NCBI GenBank assembly: GCA_015680685.1
Contig: MNCI01015796.1
Coordinates: 771,773 to 833,772 of the forward strand
From: Gnetum montanum
Taxonomy: Eukaryota > Streptophyta > Gnetopsida > Gnetales > Gnetaceae
Direction: 5' to 3'
Length of the DNA stretch: 62,000 nucleotides
Shown here: positions 34,518 to 45,319 of the stretch, piece by piece
Layout: the number at the start of each line of letters is the position of its first letter
How positions within the stretch are numbered: position 1 is the first letter of the stretch
The notes under the pieces: generated by a model
What the model was told of the DNA's origin: nothing
The model's database searches: none
The model's input: the letters and a program-made list of their open reading frames with translations, nothing else
Made by a program: the position numbers and the translations under genes

Positions 34518-36114
34518 TGAAACATCGTGGAAATTGCGAATCGGCCTAAGGTGAAGATTCATGATTCGGGCAAAAAGTTCGCAACAGAAATCTAGAAAAC
34601 AGAACAAGGCAAAGAGGCACGCAGCATCAAGTCTCAAAGTCTCTTACAGATTTCCACCTCACTTTGTTTTCTCTCTTTACGCTACATTTCCAATATAGCG
34701 TAGTGTCGCTCAGCATAACTCTATTTAACATAGCCCGATATCAGGAATTAACTTACTTCGGCAATTTTGACGAAGTTTAAAGTTTAAAGACTTGTCGCAT
34801 ATTTTGCTAAGTCTTTTTTTCAGGGCTGAGCTTATGCTCCGTTACGCAGAGTAGCGTAATGAGCTTCAAGGAAAGCAAAGTCAGAGTCCAAGGAAGCGCA
34901 GCAGATTGATTTCTTCTTTTTTGCAAATTGATCGCTTTACGCTCATTACGCTATGCAGCGTAGGAAAGCGTAATTTATTGTAAAGTTGACCATTTTTATG
35001 CTCTATTACGCTTTGCGGCATAAAGGAGCGTAAAACAGCTTGAATCAACTACTTCCATGCTCTGTTACGCTCTGCCACGTGATGCAGCATAAACGAGCGT
35101 AATACAGCCTAAAGCTGGCTAAAGCAGTACCAGATACACACCTGCTATCCACACGCACAATACACTGATGAGCGTATTGTGCATAATCATGAAGCGGCTT
35201 TAGCAGAAGTGGTTGACAGCGTACTTTTCCCCCTTTTCCAAAATATGTGATGTGACATGACCAGTTTCAACATAAAGTTTGCCAAGTCAACGGTATTTTG
35301 AAGGTTGAGACACGTGTCATCAGGACCATGCCTTCTCCACGTACTACCGAACCTATAAATACTCCAGTTGGCGAAGATCTAAAGGGGGATCATCTTGGGC
35401 TCTTTTGGTAGCATCACCTTTTGAGCAGAGACGGAAGACATTTGCTTGAGCATTGGCAGCAGGAGCGATCAGTCCTTTGGTGAAAATACAGTTCTCTCCA
35501 TTGACAGTCATTGATAGTTTTGAGCAGAGGCTACCCAAGGTAGAGGGAGCAGATCAGAGATTGAGAGATTATCTAGTGCAGTCGACAAGATCTATTGATC
35601 AAAAATAGTTGATCGATAGATATCCAAGCTTGACCATCCTTACATCCCATCTTTGGCTTACGAGGTAGGCCGAGCTTCATTCTGTACTCCTTGTTGAACA
35701 GTTTTCTTGTTATTTTATGTATTCTTCGCACAAGATAAGCGGAGTTTGCCATTGGAACTTTGTATACAATATACTCAGTCTCCGGGTCAAAACATAGATC
35801 TTGGAATTGCGCATTCATCTTAAACCCGATCCTCCTTGTCGCGTTGACATTGCCGTTATTTCAATTCATTTACATCGTTTTCTACTCCTTTCACGGTTTA
35901 TCGAATCAAATTGTTTCACGGAATATCTAATACACATATTATCGCACTATTCGTCAATTTACTGATTGAGTAAGTCCCTGTCTGATCGACAAGACCGTTC
36001 AGGGCACCGCGGATTTGTTTTCTCCAGCATGGCCCTCACACGGATCTGTGGTTAAGACTGTGTACACGGGTTTCATTTGGTATTTTCCAGTGATCGACGT
36101 TTTCCATCGTTATA
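34518..36114 (+). repeat. 5' LTR of element A (1597 bp)
   Basis: It starts TGAAACATCG and ends GTTATA (GTTACA in the partner LTR). A TATA-like box TATAAAT is at 35354-35360. U3 (34660-35110) is full of TTACGCTC/GAGCGTAA inverted words. In the last 150 bases I count about ten differences from the 3' LTR, nearly all transitions. Confidence 0.93.
34660..35110 (+). promoter_or_regulatory. U3 hairpin array of TTACGC/GCGTAA words in the element A LTR
   Basis: About a dozen TTACGC, TACGCT, AGCGTA and GCGTAA words in both orientations, several paired into short hairpins such as TTACGC-agagta-GCGTAA near 34850. The same array is in the 3' LTR (about 50530-50970). It lies 250-700 bases upstream of the TATA box. 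A regulatory role is inferred only from density and position. Confidence 0.55.
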
Positions 36115-36120
36115 GTTTTC

Positions 36121-36139
36121 TAGCGCTAGAAGGAAGGCC
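36121..36139 (+). other. Candidate primer-binding site of element A
   Basis: tagcgctagaaggaaggcc starts six bases after the LTR end. It would begin TGG if the second base is a G-to-A change, and the following aaacc resembles a T-loop complement. I cannot name the tRNA with confidence. Element C has a weakly similar word (ttattttctag) at the same place. Confidence 0.4.
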
Positions 36140-36367
36140 TAAACCTTCGATATGTATTTTACGGGTAGCCCTATAAGCGATCTATACCCACGCTCATAAA
36201 AACGTAAACGTAATACCTCTAGGGAAGTTTACAAAAAATCGTGTGGTGTAGATTGGTCACAGCAACGATTCCTTTGGAATCCTACAGGGTAAAAAGCCAA
36301 AATCATAGTTCTGTTTGTCCGTCGCCTTTTAGATCCTGTCGTTTCTTGTCATTAACCTATCTGAGAA

Positions 36368-39293
36368 ATGGATTTCGCATATGCAACCACTGTCCCCATG
36401 ATCATCACTGACTCGGGTGCCACATCCGTAAATCCCATCGCCACCACTGGACTAGCTTCAGGCGCAATAGGACCTCAGGGACCGTCATGCCGCTCGTTGA
36501 GATTACAGGGCAAAGATCCTGTATTCACCGTCATGACTCCTGAAGAATATAATTTCATTTGCGTCAAGATCCAGGCAAAGCTTACTCTTAGCCGAGCCGA
36601 GATTGAGGCAAAATGAAATTTTAAGCTAGTCCACAGAGGGGGCCAAGATTTTACTCCTACCGCGTATGACATTATCCCGCTAACCAAACATTATCATGAA
36701 CTCCTGACTCAACTGGTTATGGCTAGGAGTCAGGCTACACGATCCATTCTAGAACCTCAAAACGGGGAGGAAGAGGAAGATGAATTCGCAGCCCAATTTG
36801 AACACGCAGATTCATACCATACCCTTAGCCCCCACACATACATAAATCCCCTGTTTCCTCTCACCAGAAAAGCCGCCCCTCTCAACTCAGTCACAACCGC
36901 CCAAACCCACATTCCTATCATCCCGCAGGCCACTACACAATCATCAGTCTTGCAAGTGCAAATACCATCTCAAAATAACATGGGGGCAGTCTCATCACCA
37001 CGTGTAATCAGTATTCCGTCGGTGGTACCTGCGTCCACCACACCCCATTTTATTCCCCACATGCAACCTCATACCACACCTCTAACCGGCCCGGTGTAAA
37101 ATCCGGTGCAACCCTTTGCAAGGCAACAGATCGCCACCACTGTTCAATTGCAGCAATCCATTCAACAACCCACGGCTGGTCAGTGGATCTTGCTCATCTC
37201 ACATAATCAATCTACGTTATACGGCGCGCAACCCTTAGCTGCACCTACCATGCATGTCCCAAAAATAAACCTGCAATACCCCTACCATCTCCATCCTACA
37301 CACCCGGTGACAGCCAATCTCTCTGCTCAACCTGGTGGGTGGTGGCTTCCACAGGTAGCTCCGTCCGCGGGGACAATCCCTGTTGCACCACCTATCAGTC
37401 AAGCCATCGCTTCATTCCCATTACCTAGCACTGCCCTTTCAGTACAACCCCCTACTCCTCTTGCACAAACTTCTTCATCACCAATTCTGGATCAAGCCTT
37501 TTTGCTTATTCAAACCCTCACTGAGGAAGTTAAGTGCCTTAAAGCTGCTGGCTTTGATACGATACAAATCATGGATTTCTACCAGGATGATATTATCAGC
37601 CCAACGGTTCCTATGCTGTTGTTGCCTCCAGGGATGTCGTTGCCCCATTTTACTAAATATAATGGGGAAGGAGATCCTAACGCTCACCTTGTTACCTTCA
37701 GGTCCGAATCTTTGTTATTGCAGTAATGGCCTCATACAATTATCTGTGTCTTTGCAATGTCTCTAGCAGGAAAAGCTTTGGACTGGTATCGAGCGCTTCC
37801 TCGCTCTTCCATCTCAACCCTGGAAGAACTCCTAACACAATTTGTGACTCGCTTTAAGTACAATTTGAAGCCATAAGTCACACTAGATCAACTTATGGGA
37901 GTGAAGCAGGATCCACTTGAACCGGTCCAGAGGTTTATATAGTGATGGACCGCTACTTTGAATGAAATCCGTGAGCCTATCGTGAAAGCCCATCTGCTGG
38001 CTATTTTCAAAGGAGTAGTTAATGACTTCATCAAGTCTAAACTGTATTACCTTGCCCCTAGCTCCTTGAGTTAGGCTTTTGCCCAAACTAAGAGCATCCA
38101 GGATATTGTTGAGGCTAGCAAAGACCCGACGTATGTGGCCTATAAAAATGCCAATAATAAGGGTAAAGACAAGGGTAAAGCAACAACAACAACAGTAGCT
38201 GCATTGGCTGAGGGTGCTAAAAATAAGAATAACAAGAAGGCACCCACAGTGTCTGTCAAGACCTCGGCTAGTGCAAGCAGCACCAGTCAGGACACACACC
38301 CGCCCTTGAAAAGCCCCCCAGCCAAGGCCAAACTTCGAGCGTAAAGATCGCTCAAAATACATAGCCCTTCCTATAAAACATTTGGAATTGTTGAAACAAT
38401 TATTAGGGGTAGGATACATTCAGAATAAAAAGGTATCCGAAGAAGCTCTCCAGCGTCACAGGCGTCATTGTGAATTGCTGAAGAATCCTTCTTTAGCCCT
38501 ACCTAACGAACCACCAATTCCGAAATCTTTTAGGCTGGACAATTTTTGTAACTACCATCAGTTGTGTGGTCACGACACCGATTACTATTGGGCATTGAAG
38601 GACAACATTCAACGCATGATTGACGATGGTTCTCTGAAACTAGATGGCAGTAGTCCAACACGTCCCGAAAACCAGGCGTTGCATGTGTACAAATATCCGT
38701 TAAACGCAAATAACGCACCGTACACAATCAACGTGGTAAGTACAAACATTGAAGGGAAGGCACTGCCTAAACAACCCTTTGTTTTACGCATACCTACCAC
38801 TTCACCCCAAGGGGCAAGTTCTTCACCGACGGTTATCAGTGCCTCAAGGCCGTCCTTTGTTATTTGGGCACCCTCTCCAGCCATAACCCGATCTCATGTT
38901 AACGATAAAGTCACGGCCACATCCGTGCCCACTCCTAAGGTGCCTTTTATCCTTAGGGTACCAAGACCACCGGCTGCCCCTTTTACGTAGGGGTAAACTT
39001 CTAACCAAAACCACCAACCGCCACCAAACAAAAAAAAGGAAGGGGATGCGTCAGCTAATGCTACTAAAAACCACTTTATGCTAGGCTTCGCTAAGCCTAG
39101 GCCCCTGGCCTCTGTCCCTATGCCTGCAACTTATGGACAAGACAAGGGTACAGAAACACAGCCACCTTCCCTCGGCAGAAAGAAACATAACCCTCCGACT
39201 GATGCTGTTCCGCCTCGGGAGATTCGTCTCTTAGGGAAAATGGAAGAAGAGAGAGGGGATAAACAACCCAGCTGAGAACGGGACCTCCTCGAT
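36368..39293 (+). pseudogene. Gag of element A, interrupted by stops and one frameshift
   Basis: The ATG at 36368 opens a frame that continues, with stops near 36614, 37097, 37724, 37874 and a few more, to 38342. There a one-base shift inside the run aaaagcccccc (38309-38319) moves to the frame used from 38325 on. The N-terminal part is followed by a long Pro/Thr/Gln-rich segment (36830-37480). The retrotransposon gag domain is around 37755-37860 (LAGKALDWYRALPRSSIS, LEELLTQFVTRFK). A Lys/Ala-rich basic linker follows at 38135-38340. A Tat-type knuckle is at about 38547-38590 (CNYHQLCGHDTDYYWALK), with the expected last Cys replaced by Tyr. It would form the particle and bind RNA. Confidence 0.85.
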
Positions 39294-40178
39294 GCATTTA
39301 CACAAGTCAAGCAGGCTCTGAAATAGAAGAACACAACGCTGAGCCTCTATGACTTGCTCATGACATCCCAAAAGCACCGTGAGGCTATGGTTTGTATGCT
39401 GACATCCATACCAGTGGATGAAGGCTTACTAGCAGAAGAAGAAGCGATACACGCTGTCATGCTTCCTCCTACCGCTGAGCAACCTAAACCAACCCCTTTG
39501 ACCTTTCACGATAAATCCATCAAAGATGATACAGAGAAAGGTCGAGTAATGACAGAACCTATGTTTATCACCATTCGGGTTGGTCAATATCGGATTCGGA
39601 GGGTGCACATTGACGATGGCGCGGCTGCGAATGTCATCCCTTATCCTATAGTGGATAAGTTGTGCCTAGTCGACCAGATCAGTCCTACAACGACATCGTG
39701 CCTAAATTCGTTCAACGGGGCACAGGTGCAAGTCAAGGGGATGGTGTGTATCGAATTTGTGGTAGGGGAGCAATTCCCAACAGATGCCATGTTTCTTGTT
39801 GTCGAGGAGATGCCCGATTTCAACCTGATTCTAGGGAGGTCCTGGCTGGCCCAACTGAGGACAGTTTCATCACCAATACACCAAGAGATACACCTGCCTT
39901 ACGTAGAGGGAGAGGTAGTAATACACGGTGATGAAATAATTTCTAGGACTGTCAACAACGTCGAGGAGGAACGGGGTTTGGAGATCGAGATGCCCGAAAG
40001 TCAAATCCATGTCCAGACCCCTGAACAAGTCGAAATGAATAATGATAGCCTAGCTTGGGTAGACCTACCATTTCAGGGAGAAGAGGACGATGTGGAAGAA
40101 TCAGGCCATAAACCTCCTCGCCCTTACGCACCACTGAACGTAAAAGCCATAAAGAAAAAATTAAGGGTTGGTGATTAA
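39294..40178 (+). pseudogene. Aspartic protease of element A
   Basis: It follows gag in the same frame. SLYDLLMTSQKHREAMV near 39340-39390 is the usual word preceding Tat/Ogre proteases. The active site reads HIDDGAAANVIP (about 39609-39645), a D-D-G variant of D-S/T-G. The ILGRSWL landmark is near 39825-39846. The domain is open from 39354 to the stop at 40178. It ends in a Lys-rich tail (IKKKLRVGD). RT does not follow directly: 5.1 kb, holding an antisense gene, separates it from the RT frame at 45320. Confidence 0.85.
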
Positions 40179-40379
40179 TCTGAGTGGTGTTTACGCACAT
40201 TGTCACATTTTCACCAGTTTTTTCCTTTAATATACATACATGCATTTACACTTTCTGTCCATTACGCTATTTACACCCCTCATTTTACGCCATTTACGCT
40301 TCTTGACTTCTACTAGTCATATTAGCACAATTATGCAGATATATATGTTTTTATCAATTACACTCCCAAACGTACGCAG

Positions 40380-40575
40380 AAGGCCCGCAACGGCCTAAAA
40401 CTAGTGATGGCCCGCAACAGCCTAAAACTTGCGGTGGCCCGCAATGGCCTAAAACTAGTAATGGCCCGCAATGGCCTAAAACTAGCAATGGCTAGCAATG
40501 GCCAAAAACTAGCAAGTTCATTCATTTATATCTTACGCAAACGCTACACGACGGCCCGCAACAGCCTAAAACAGT
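40380..40575 (+). repeat. Tandem repeat downstream of protease in element A
   Basis: Five to six units of about 28 bases, GGCCCGCAAYGGCCTAAAACTAGYAAT, followed by a stray copy at 40553-40575. The core TAAAACTAG is shared with the repeats at 32611-33128 and 48615-49185. Confidence 0.85.
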
Positions 40576-40770
40576 AATTCCATCCTACAGTCATAAGAAC
40601 GCAACCTATTCAAAGTCTTTAACGATTCTGTTTATGCTTTATATAAATAAAGACATAAAATAAAGACATAAAATTGAATAAAAACCATAAACAAAATCTC
40701 ATGAGTAATCTCGCCAACATTCATATTACCATTGTTCAAATTTCATCAATAAAATCATGCGTAATCACAA

Positions 40771-43700
40771 TTACGCATCCCCCCTAGTACCATTGTCACC
40801 AGTATCCCTTAAGTCTGCCTCTAACCCTAACAAATCGTCCTCGAGTGGGCCGTCCTTTTTAGAGAGTATTCCTTCGTGAGGAATGTCATCTTCACGGGGT
40901 TCTTGCACTAACACTGGCTCCCCAAGAGGACGGTCTGCGTCATTACGCTCTTCTTCCTAAACACGCTCCTCACCCTATTCACCTTCTCCATCCACTCCTT
41001 GAACCTACATACAATGAATACATAAGAAAAAGCCATGATAAGATAAACCAGAAAATTTGAATTCAATAACATTCAAACTTACTCGCGATGGTCCTGCATC
41101 CGCAGCAAAGGGGAGTTGGTCTAAACCGACCCACAGGCGTTGCATGATTTCGTCTTCGGTTAGCTCAGACCAAGATCCATCCCCCAGAATAGTTCCAGCC
41201 TTCACCTTCCCCTTCTCCACACTAGTCCATCGGGGTGGTTCAGGGAAGAAAGTAGGGACTATAGTCTCTTTCCCAGGAAGAATAATTTCCCTTTCCGGGG
41301 ACGCGCTTACCATCACTTGCTCCTGGAACTTCTCAAAGGCCCTAGATGCACCAAGGACGTCAAGGAACACCCGCAAGGATTGAGCTTCAACGGCAGAATC
41401 TCGATAGTGTCGATGATAAGCGAGAATTTCTTGCTTATACAGATGCTTGTGATCTTTTTCTTTCTGCCTCCACTCTTGGACACTTGCGTAAAAGTCCTTC
41501 CAGTCCTGGTTCTTCTGGGCCAAGAGTTCTATTTGTATCCTTTGCTCCACCAATTCGCGACTAGTTTGCACGCTGTTCCTGACCGCGGTCCAATAGCGAG
41601 CATAGTCAGTAATAGCCGTATGCCAGTCCTCTTCATCCATTCCTCGTGCCTGTAGGAATTTACATCGCGATTTTAAGTCTCCGACCTCTCTCGTCAGAGA
41701 CATCCTTTCTCTCTCTAACCTCTGCAGCCTCTTCCAGAGGTCTTCATTGACGTTTTGACTCTCCCACAAAGAGCGAGTCGAGCGTAACGCACATTTACGC
41801 ATTTCCTCGTAAATGTTGCGTGGCACGACTGCCCCTTCTGATGAAGGCTCCACTATGTCCAGGTTAATGGGCTCCGTAGGGTCCCATCGAAGGCGAGCTC
41901 CTGATAACAAATATTATTAAGCGTAAATAAAAGTTATAACATTGTAATAAAATAAACATGTTATAGCAGTAACATACCAGCTCTAGGATCCATGCGGTCG
42001 AGGCGCCCGATCATATCATTGACAACGCCTTCCATGAAGGTAAACTTATTAGGGAATTTCCCTCACGCTCTACTGACAACGGCGGACGGGGATGCACCTT
42101 ATTCATCTGTAGCGTAAACTAAGTCAAAATCTCTAATTGTTAACAGAATTCCTAAAAAATTCTAATACACTAACCTCTACTTGTTGCAGTGGGGAGTGCA
42201 TCAACATTTTTCCCCTCCTCTCTCTCCTCATGCACAAGGGTCTGTGCATCACTTATTCTAACAGTCGGGGCCTCCTCTTCCAAAACTGGGGCCCCTTACC
42301 CATGCCGTAATACCACTGCCCCTGTTTCAGGGGTCAACCATTCCGTAGGTCTTCCTATTCATGCCACATAACACATTTAAACGATTTAGAATACCTTGAA
42401 TAAAGCTACGTAATACAATAATTTCCATAACTTTCACTATGTTTTTTACGCTTACCAGGCGGAGGTTTACTCCGCTAAACTCTGACTTGCATAGTTCTGT
42501 CTGTGCCACCCGCTGGTTCCGTAGGCGCCTTGGTTAAGCGAGCCCTTTTACGCTGAATCGAGGCGTCTACTATCTCTGCAACTAGATGCTTCCCTCGTGA
42601 TGCATCACCAGTGTAAGTGGGAAGCACCCCAGCTTCACTGTCAGGGCCCCGCATTCAAGGTGCCGCCAAATCCCTAGTCGTTACAGACCGCAACTCTCCA
42701 ATTCCTTTCGGAGGATCCTATGCCCAGGTAGTGCCGAAGATATGAGAAATCCAAGGTTTGGATAATTGGTCTCAGTCTTGTAGGACCCAGACCCCATTCC
42801 TCTGAACAACCAAAAATTCGACAAAACGTCGGAGGCAAGCTATGAAGAAAGTGAAGTGCACAATGAAGTGCGACTCGAGCTTTTGGCAGAGCCTCACCAT
42901 TTCAGTGCGTAACCCCTCAGCGAAATAGCTTGCCCAATCAAATTGGGTCCCCTTCTCCATCACTTCTCGCATAATACGGGCCTGTTCTATAGTAAAGAAC
43001 CTTCCCTACGAGAGTGTTTTTAGGGAAGGCCCGGGCTCGGAAGAGGGGATAAATAGTCTTGGCGACCTCTAATTTGATCTTTTCGCAAGGGATCCCCTTG
43101 GTTTCCTTCTTGGTCCCTAGCCACTCCTCCAGCTCCTCTTGACATTTGACGCTCCTCCTTGATTTTTCCTCTATGGGAAGATCGTCAGAGGGGATGCCAA
43201 AGAGGTTAGTGAATAGCTGAGCGTCGATATCAAAGTTTACACGTATGTGACGCACATGCGTGCAAAAACATTCAGCTTCCTCGCTGAAGGAGTTAACTAG
43301 GGTTAACATTTCGCTCACGGGGACATCAGGGGTTACGGCTAAGAATAAATTCATCAGCCTCGCTTCCTGCAGCTTGGTGACCAACGCAACTGGGGCTGCC
43401 ACATGGCCGAGCCAGCGTTGTGCCTCCTTTATGTCACCATAGTGGAAAAGGAGGGTGTTCGCCTCACGGCCGGAAATAGTAATGGTAATCTCTCGAGATT
43501 CCCTGACTGATAATACATGACACATGTCAACTTAGCGAAAACAAGAAAAATAATATAATATCCTGTAATTGATAGTAGCAACAAAACCTTACCAGAGCCA
43601 AATGGTAAAGGAAATGGAGAGAGCTTCCTTTGTACGTCTGTGAGGGTAAGGGGTGGGTTCAAAGTCCATTCTTCATGTAACCACCCGAGATTTTGATAAT

Positions 43701-44430
43701 TTTTGAAGGAATCAGAATAACAGGTGGGATACTCGTGAATGTTGAAAGCCATTTTCCCCATTACACTAGCGCATACGATGCTGGTGGACGTAAACTCCTT
43801 TATTACCGTTTCGGTCCAAGACAATGTATCACCATTGCCTACTAACCCATTTGCATTGATAAAAAACTTGTATCATATAACACATTACTATTCTATGCTT
43901 TGCAAATTCAGACATTAGAAACATATTGACAATACTGCCAATAAAACAACTTACCCGCCTGAATAATACACCGTGCCTGGAGGATTCTGAAAGTAGGTCG
44001 AAACATGACGAGCCATGAACAAAGTATTCTATGCATGATAGCAGCTAAATCTGGGCATCTCCCAAATCCAACTTAAGCGTCTCAACCCTCTGGCACTAAG
44101 TTCGCGGTCTTGGGGACACCCAGGATCAATAGCCTCATCTGTCAAGAAAGCCAGGACGCCCTGTGTAGAACCCACTAACACATGTTCCAAAATAGCGTCG
44201 GCCACATCGCCCGACAGATGCGACCACACAATAATGCTGAAGTTATGCAGCAAAAACTACAAAAACTCCAGTGCACCCTTTCAGAACCATATAGCCTTCC
44301 CCTGCAACCGAGTCTGAGGAGGAGGAACATTGGGTATGATAGGGTTTATACAACATAAAACCCCAACTATGTCCAAAACTATTAGGACGGCTTTCACCAT
44401 GACACTGTACAGAAAATAAACACGTTACCA
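40771..44430 (-). CDS. Antisense spliced gene inside element A (unknown function, carries stops)
   Basis: Read on the minus strand, exons are separated by six GT-AG introns of 68-113 bases: 43842-43954, 43507-43592, 42355-42455, 42107-42174, 41901-41977 and 41005-41082. At five of them the frame continues exactly across the junction; at the first only one of two upstream frames fits. The exon ending at the first intron reaches up to an acceptor near 44408 (ttttctgtacag). A further possible first exon, with ATG at 44824, starts MTHKVRGKNAK. The exon 43506-42456 has VRVNFD-like, TNLFGIPSDD and LEEWLGT words, similar in style to the 'putative plant transposon protein' segment, then a basic QRKRARLTK cluster that could be a nuclear signal. 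The 41900-41083 exon is coiled-coil-like (RLQRLERERMSLTREVGDL). The last exon is acidic and ends at 40773. A few TAG/TAA/TGA stops look like deaminated codons. Function unknown. Confidence 0.75.
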
Positions 44431-45319
44431 TCTAGATTTCGATTACATGCTTAAACCATGGGAAAATTTACAAAATTACTCTCTAGCCGTACAGTAGAAA
44501 TCGTCGAAACCCTTGTAATAGTACAAGGTCTGTCTCAGACAACGACGATAGACGCAACACTGTTGTCTAAACCCTCGCTTCAATATGAGGTCTACAACAT
44601 AAAACTCTAGTTTACGCAGAGGATGCAAAAAGAATAAACAGAAAAAGAAAAAAAAAGAAAAAACATATCACATGAAGCAATACGAGTAAGCAAAGGATGG
44701 CCTACTGATTCAGGGGAGTGACATCCCTCACTTCAACCAAAGCCTGCGAAGCACGCTGCAGGCTCCCTTATACTTCGTCGATTTTAGCCAACTTGGCGTT
44801 CTTTCCTCTAACTTTATGTGTCATTGTTGCAATCCTGAACACTTTCACACCTGAATACCTTCACAAATAATGCGCTGCAGTCTTTTGCTCTTCCTCCTTC
44901 TCTTTGTGACAGCTGAGAATTCAAATTTGCGATAGCCAACAGTCTGTTCTCGATAAGAACTGCCTACTTATATGCAAAATTAACCGACTTGACGCCCGAT
45001 TTAAGCGAGACTTGCCCAAATACTGATGTTAGTATGAGCTGGAACCCGAAAATCAAGAAATTAATTGCGACAGATATCGCATGCATTACGGTCCGAAACA
45101 ACCTTAAACTACTGCATCTTATCTCGTAATCAGGTCGCATTAATTACAGGTTGTTCACAATGTTCAAAATTCAGTTAGCTTCCTACGCTTAGCAACGTCA
45201 CATCACATCCTTTTTCTTTTTGGACTAAACTAAGCATTATACGCTAAATATTTATCACATCCAATTTACCATTTTTCTAATTACTTTCATATTTGATAAT
45301 TTTGTAGGACAATTGCCAA
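44431..45319. other. Region between antisense gene and pol of element A
   Basis: It probably holds the promoter and 5' exon(s) of the antisense gene (a candidate ATG exon at 44824-44706 with a GT donor) and, on the plus strand, the segment before pol. A strong plus-strand splice-acceptor context, tgataattttgtag ending at 45307, lies 13 bases before the pol ATG. Confidence 0.5.

Noticed and set aside
37883-38419. 178-codon minus-strand frame in element A gag
   Set aside because: It overlaps the plus-strand gag domain and knuckle linker, shows low-complexity Cys runs opposite a Lys/Ala-rich sense sequence, and has no splice or homology support.
41057-41655. Plus-strand frames at 41057-41383 and 41317-41655
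   Set aside because: They are shadows of the long minus-strand exon of the antisense gene, which has intron and homology support.
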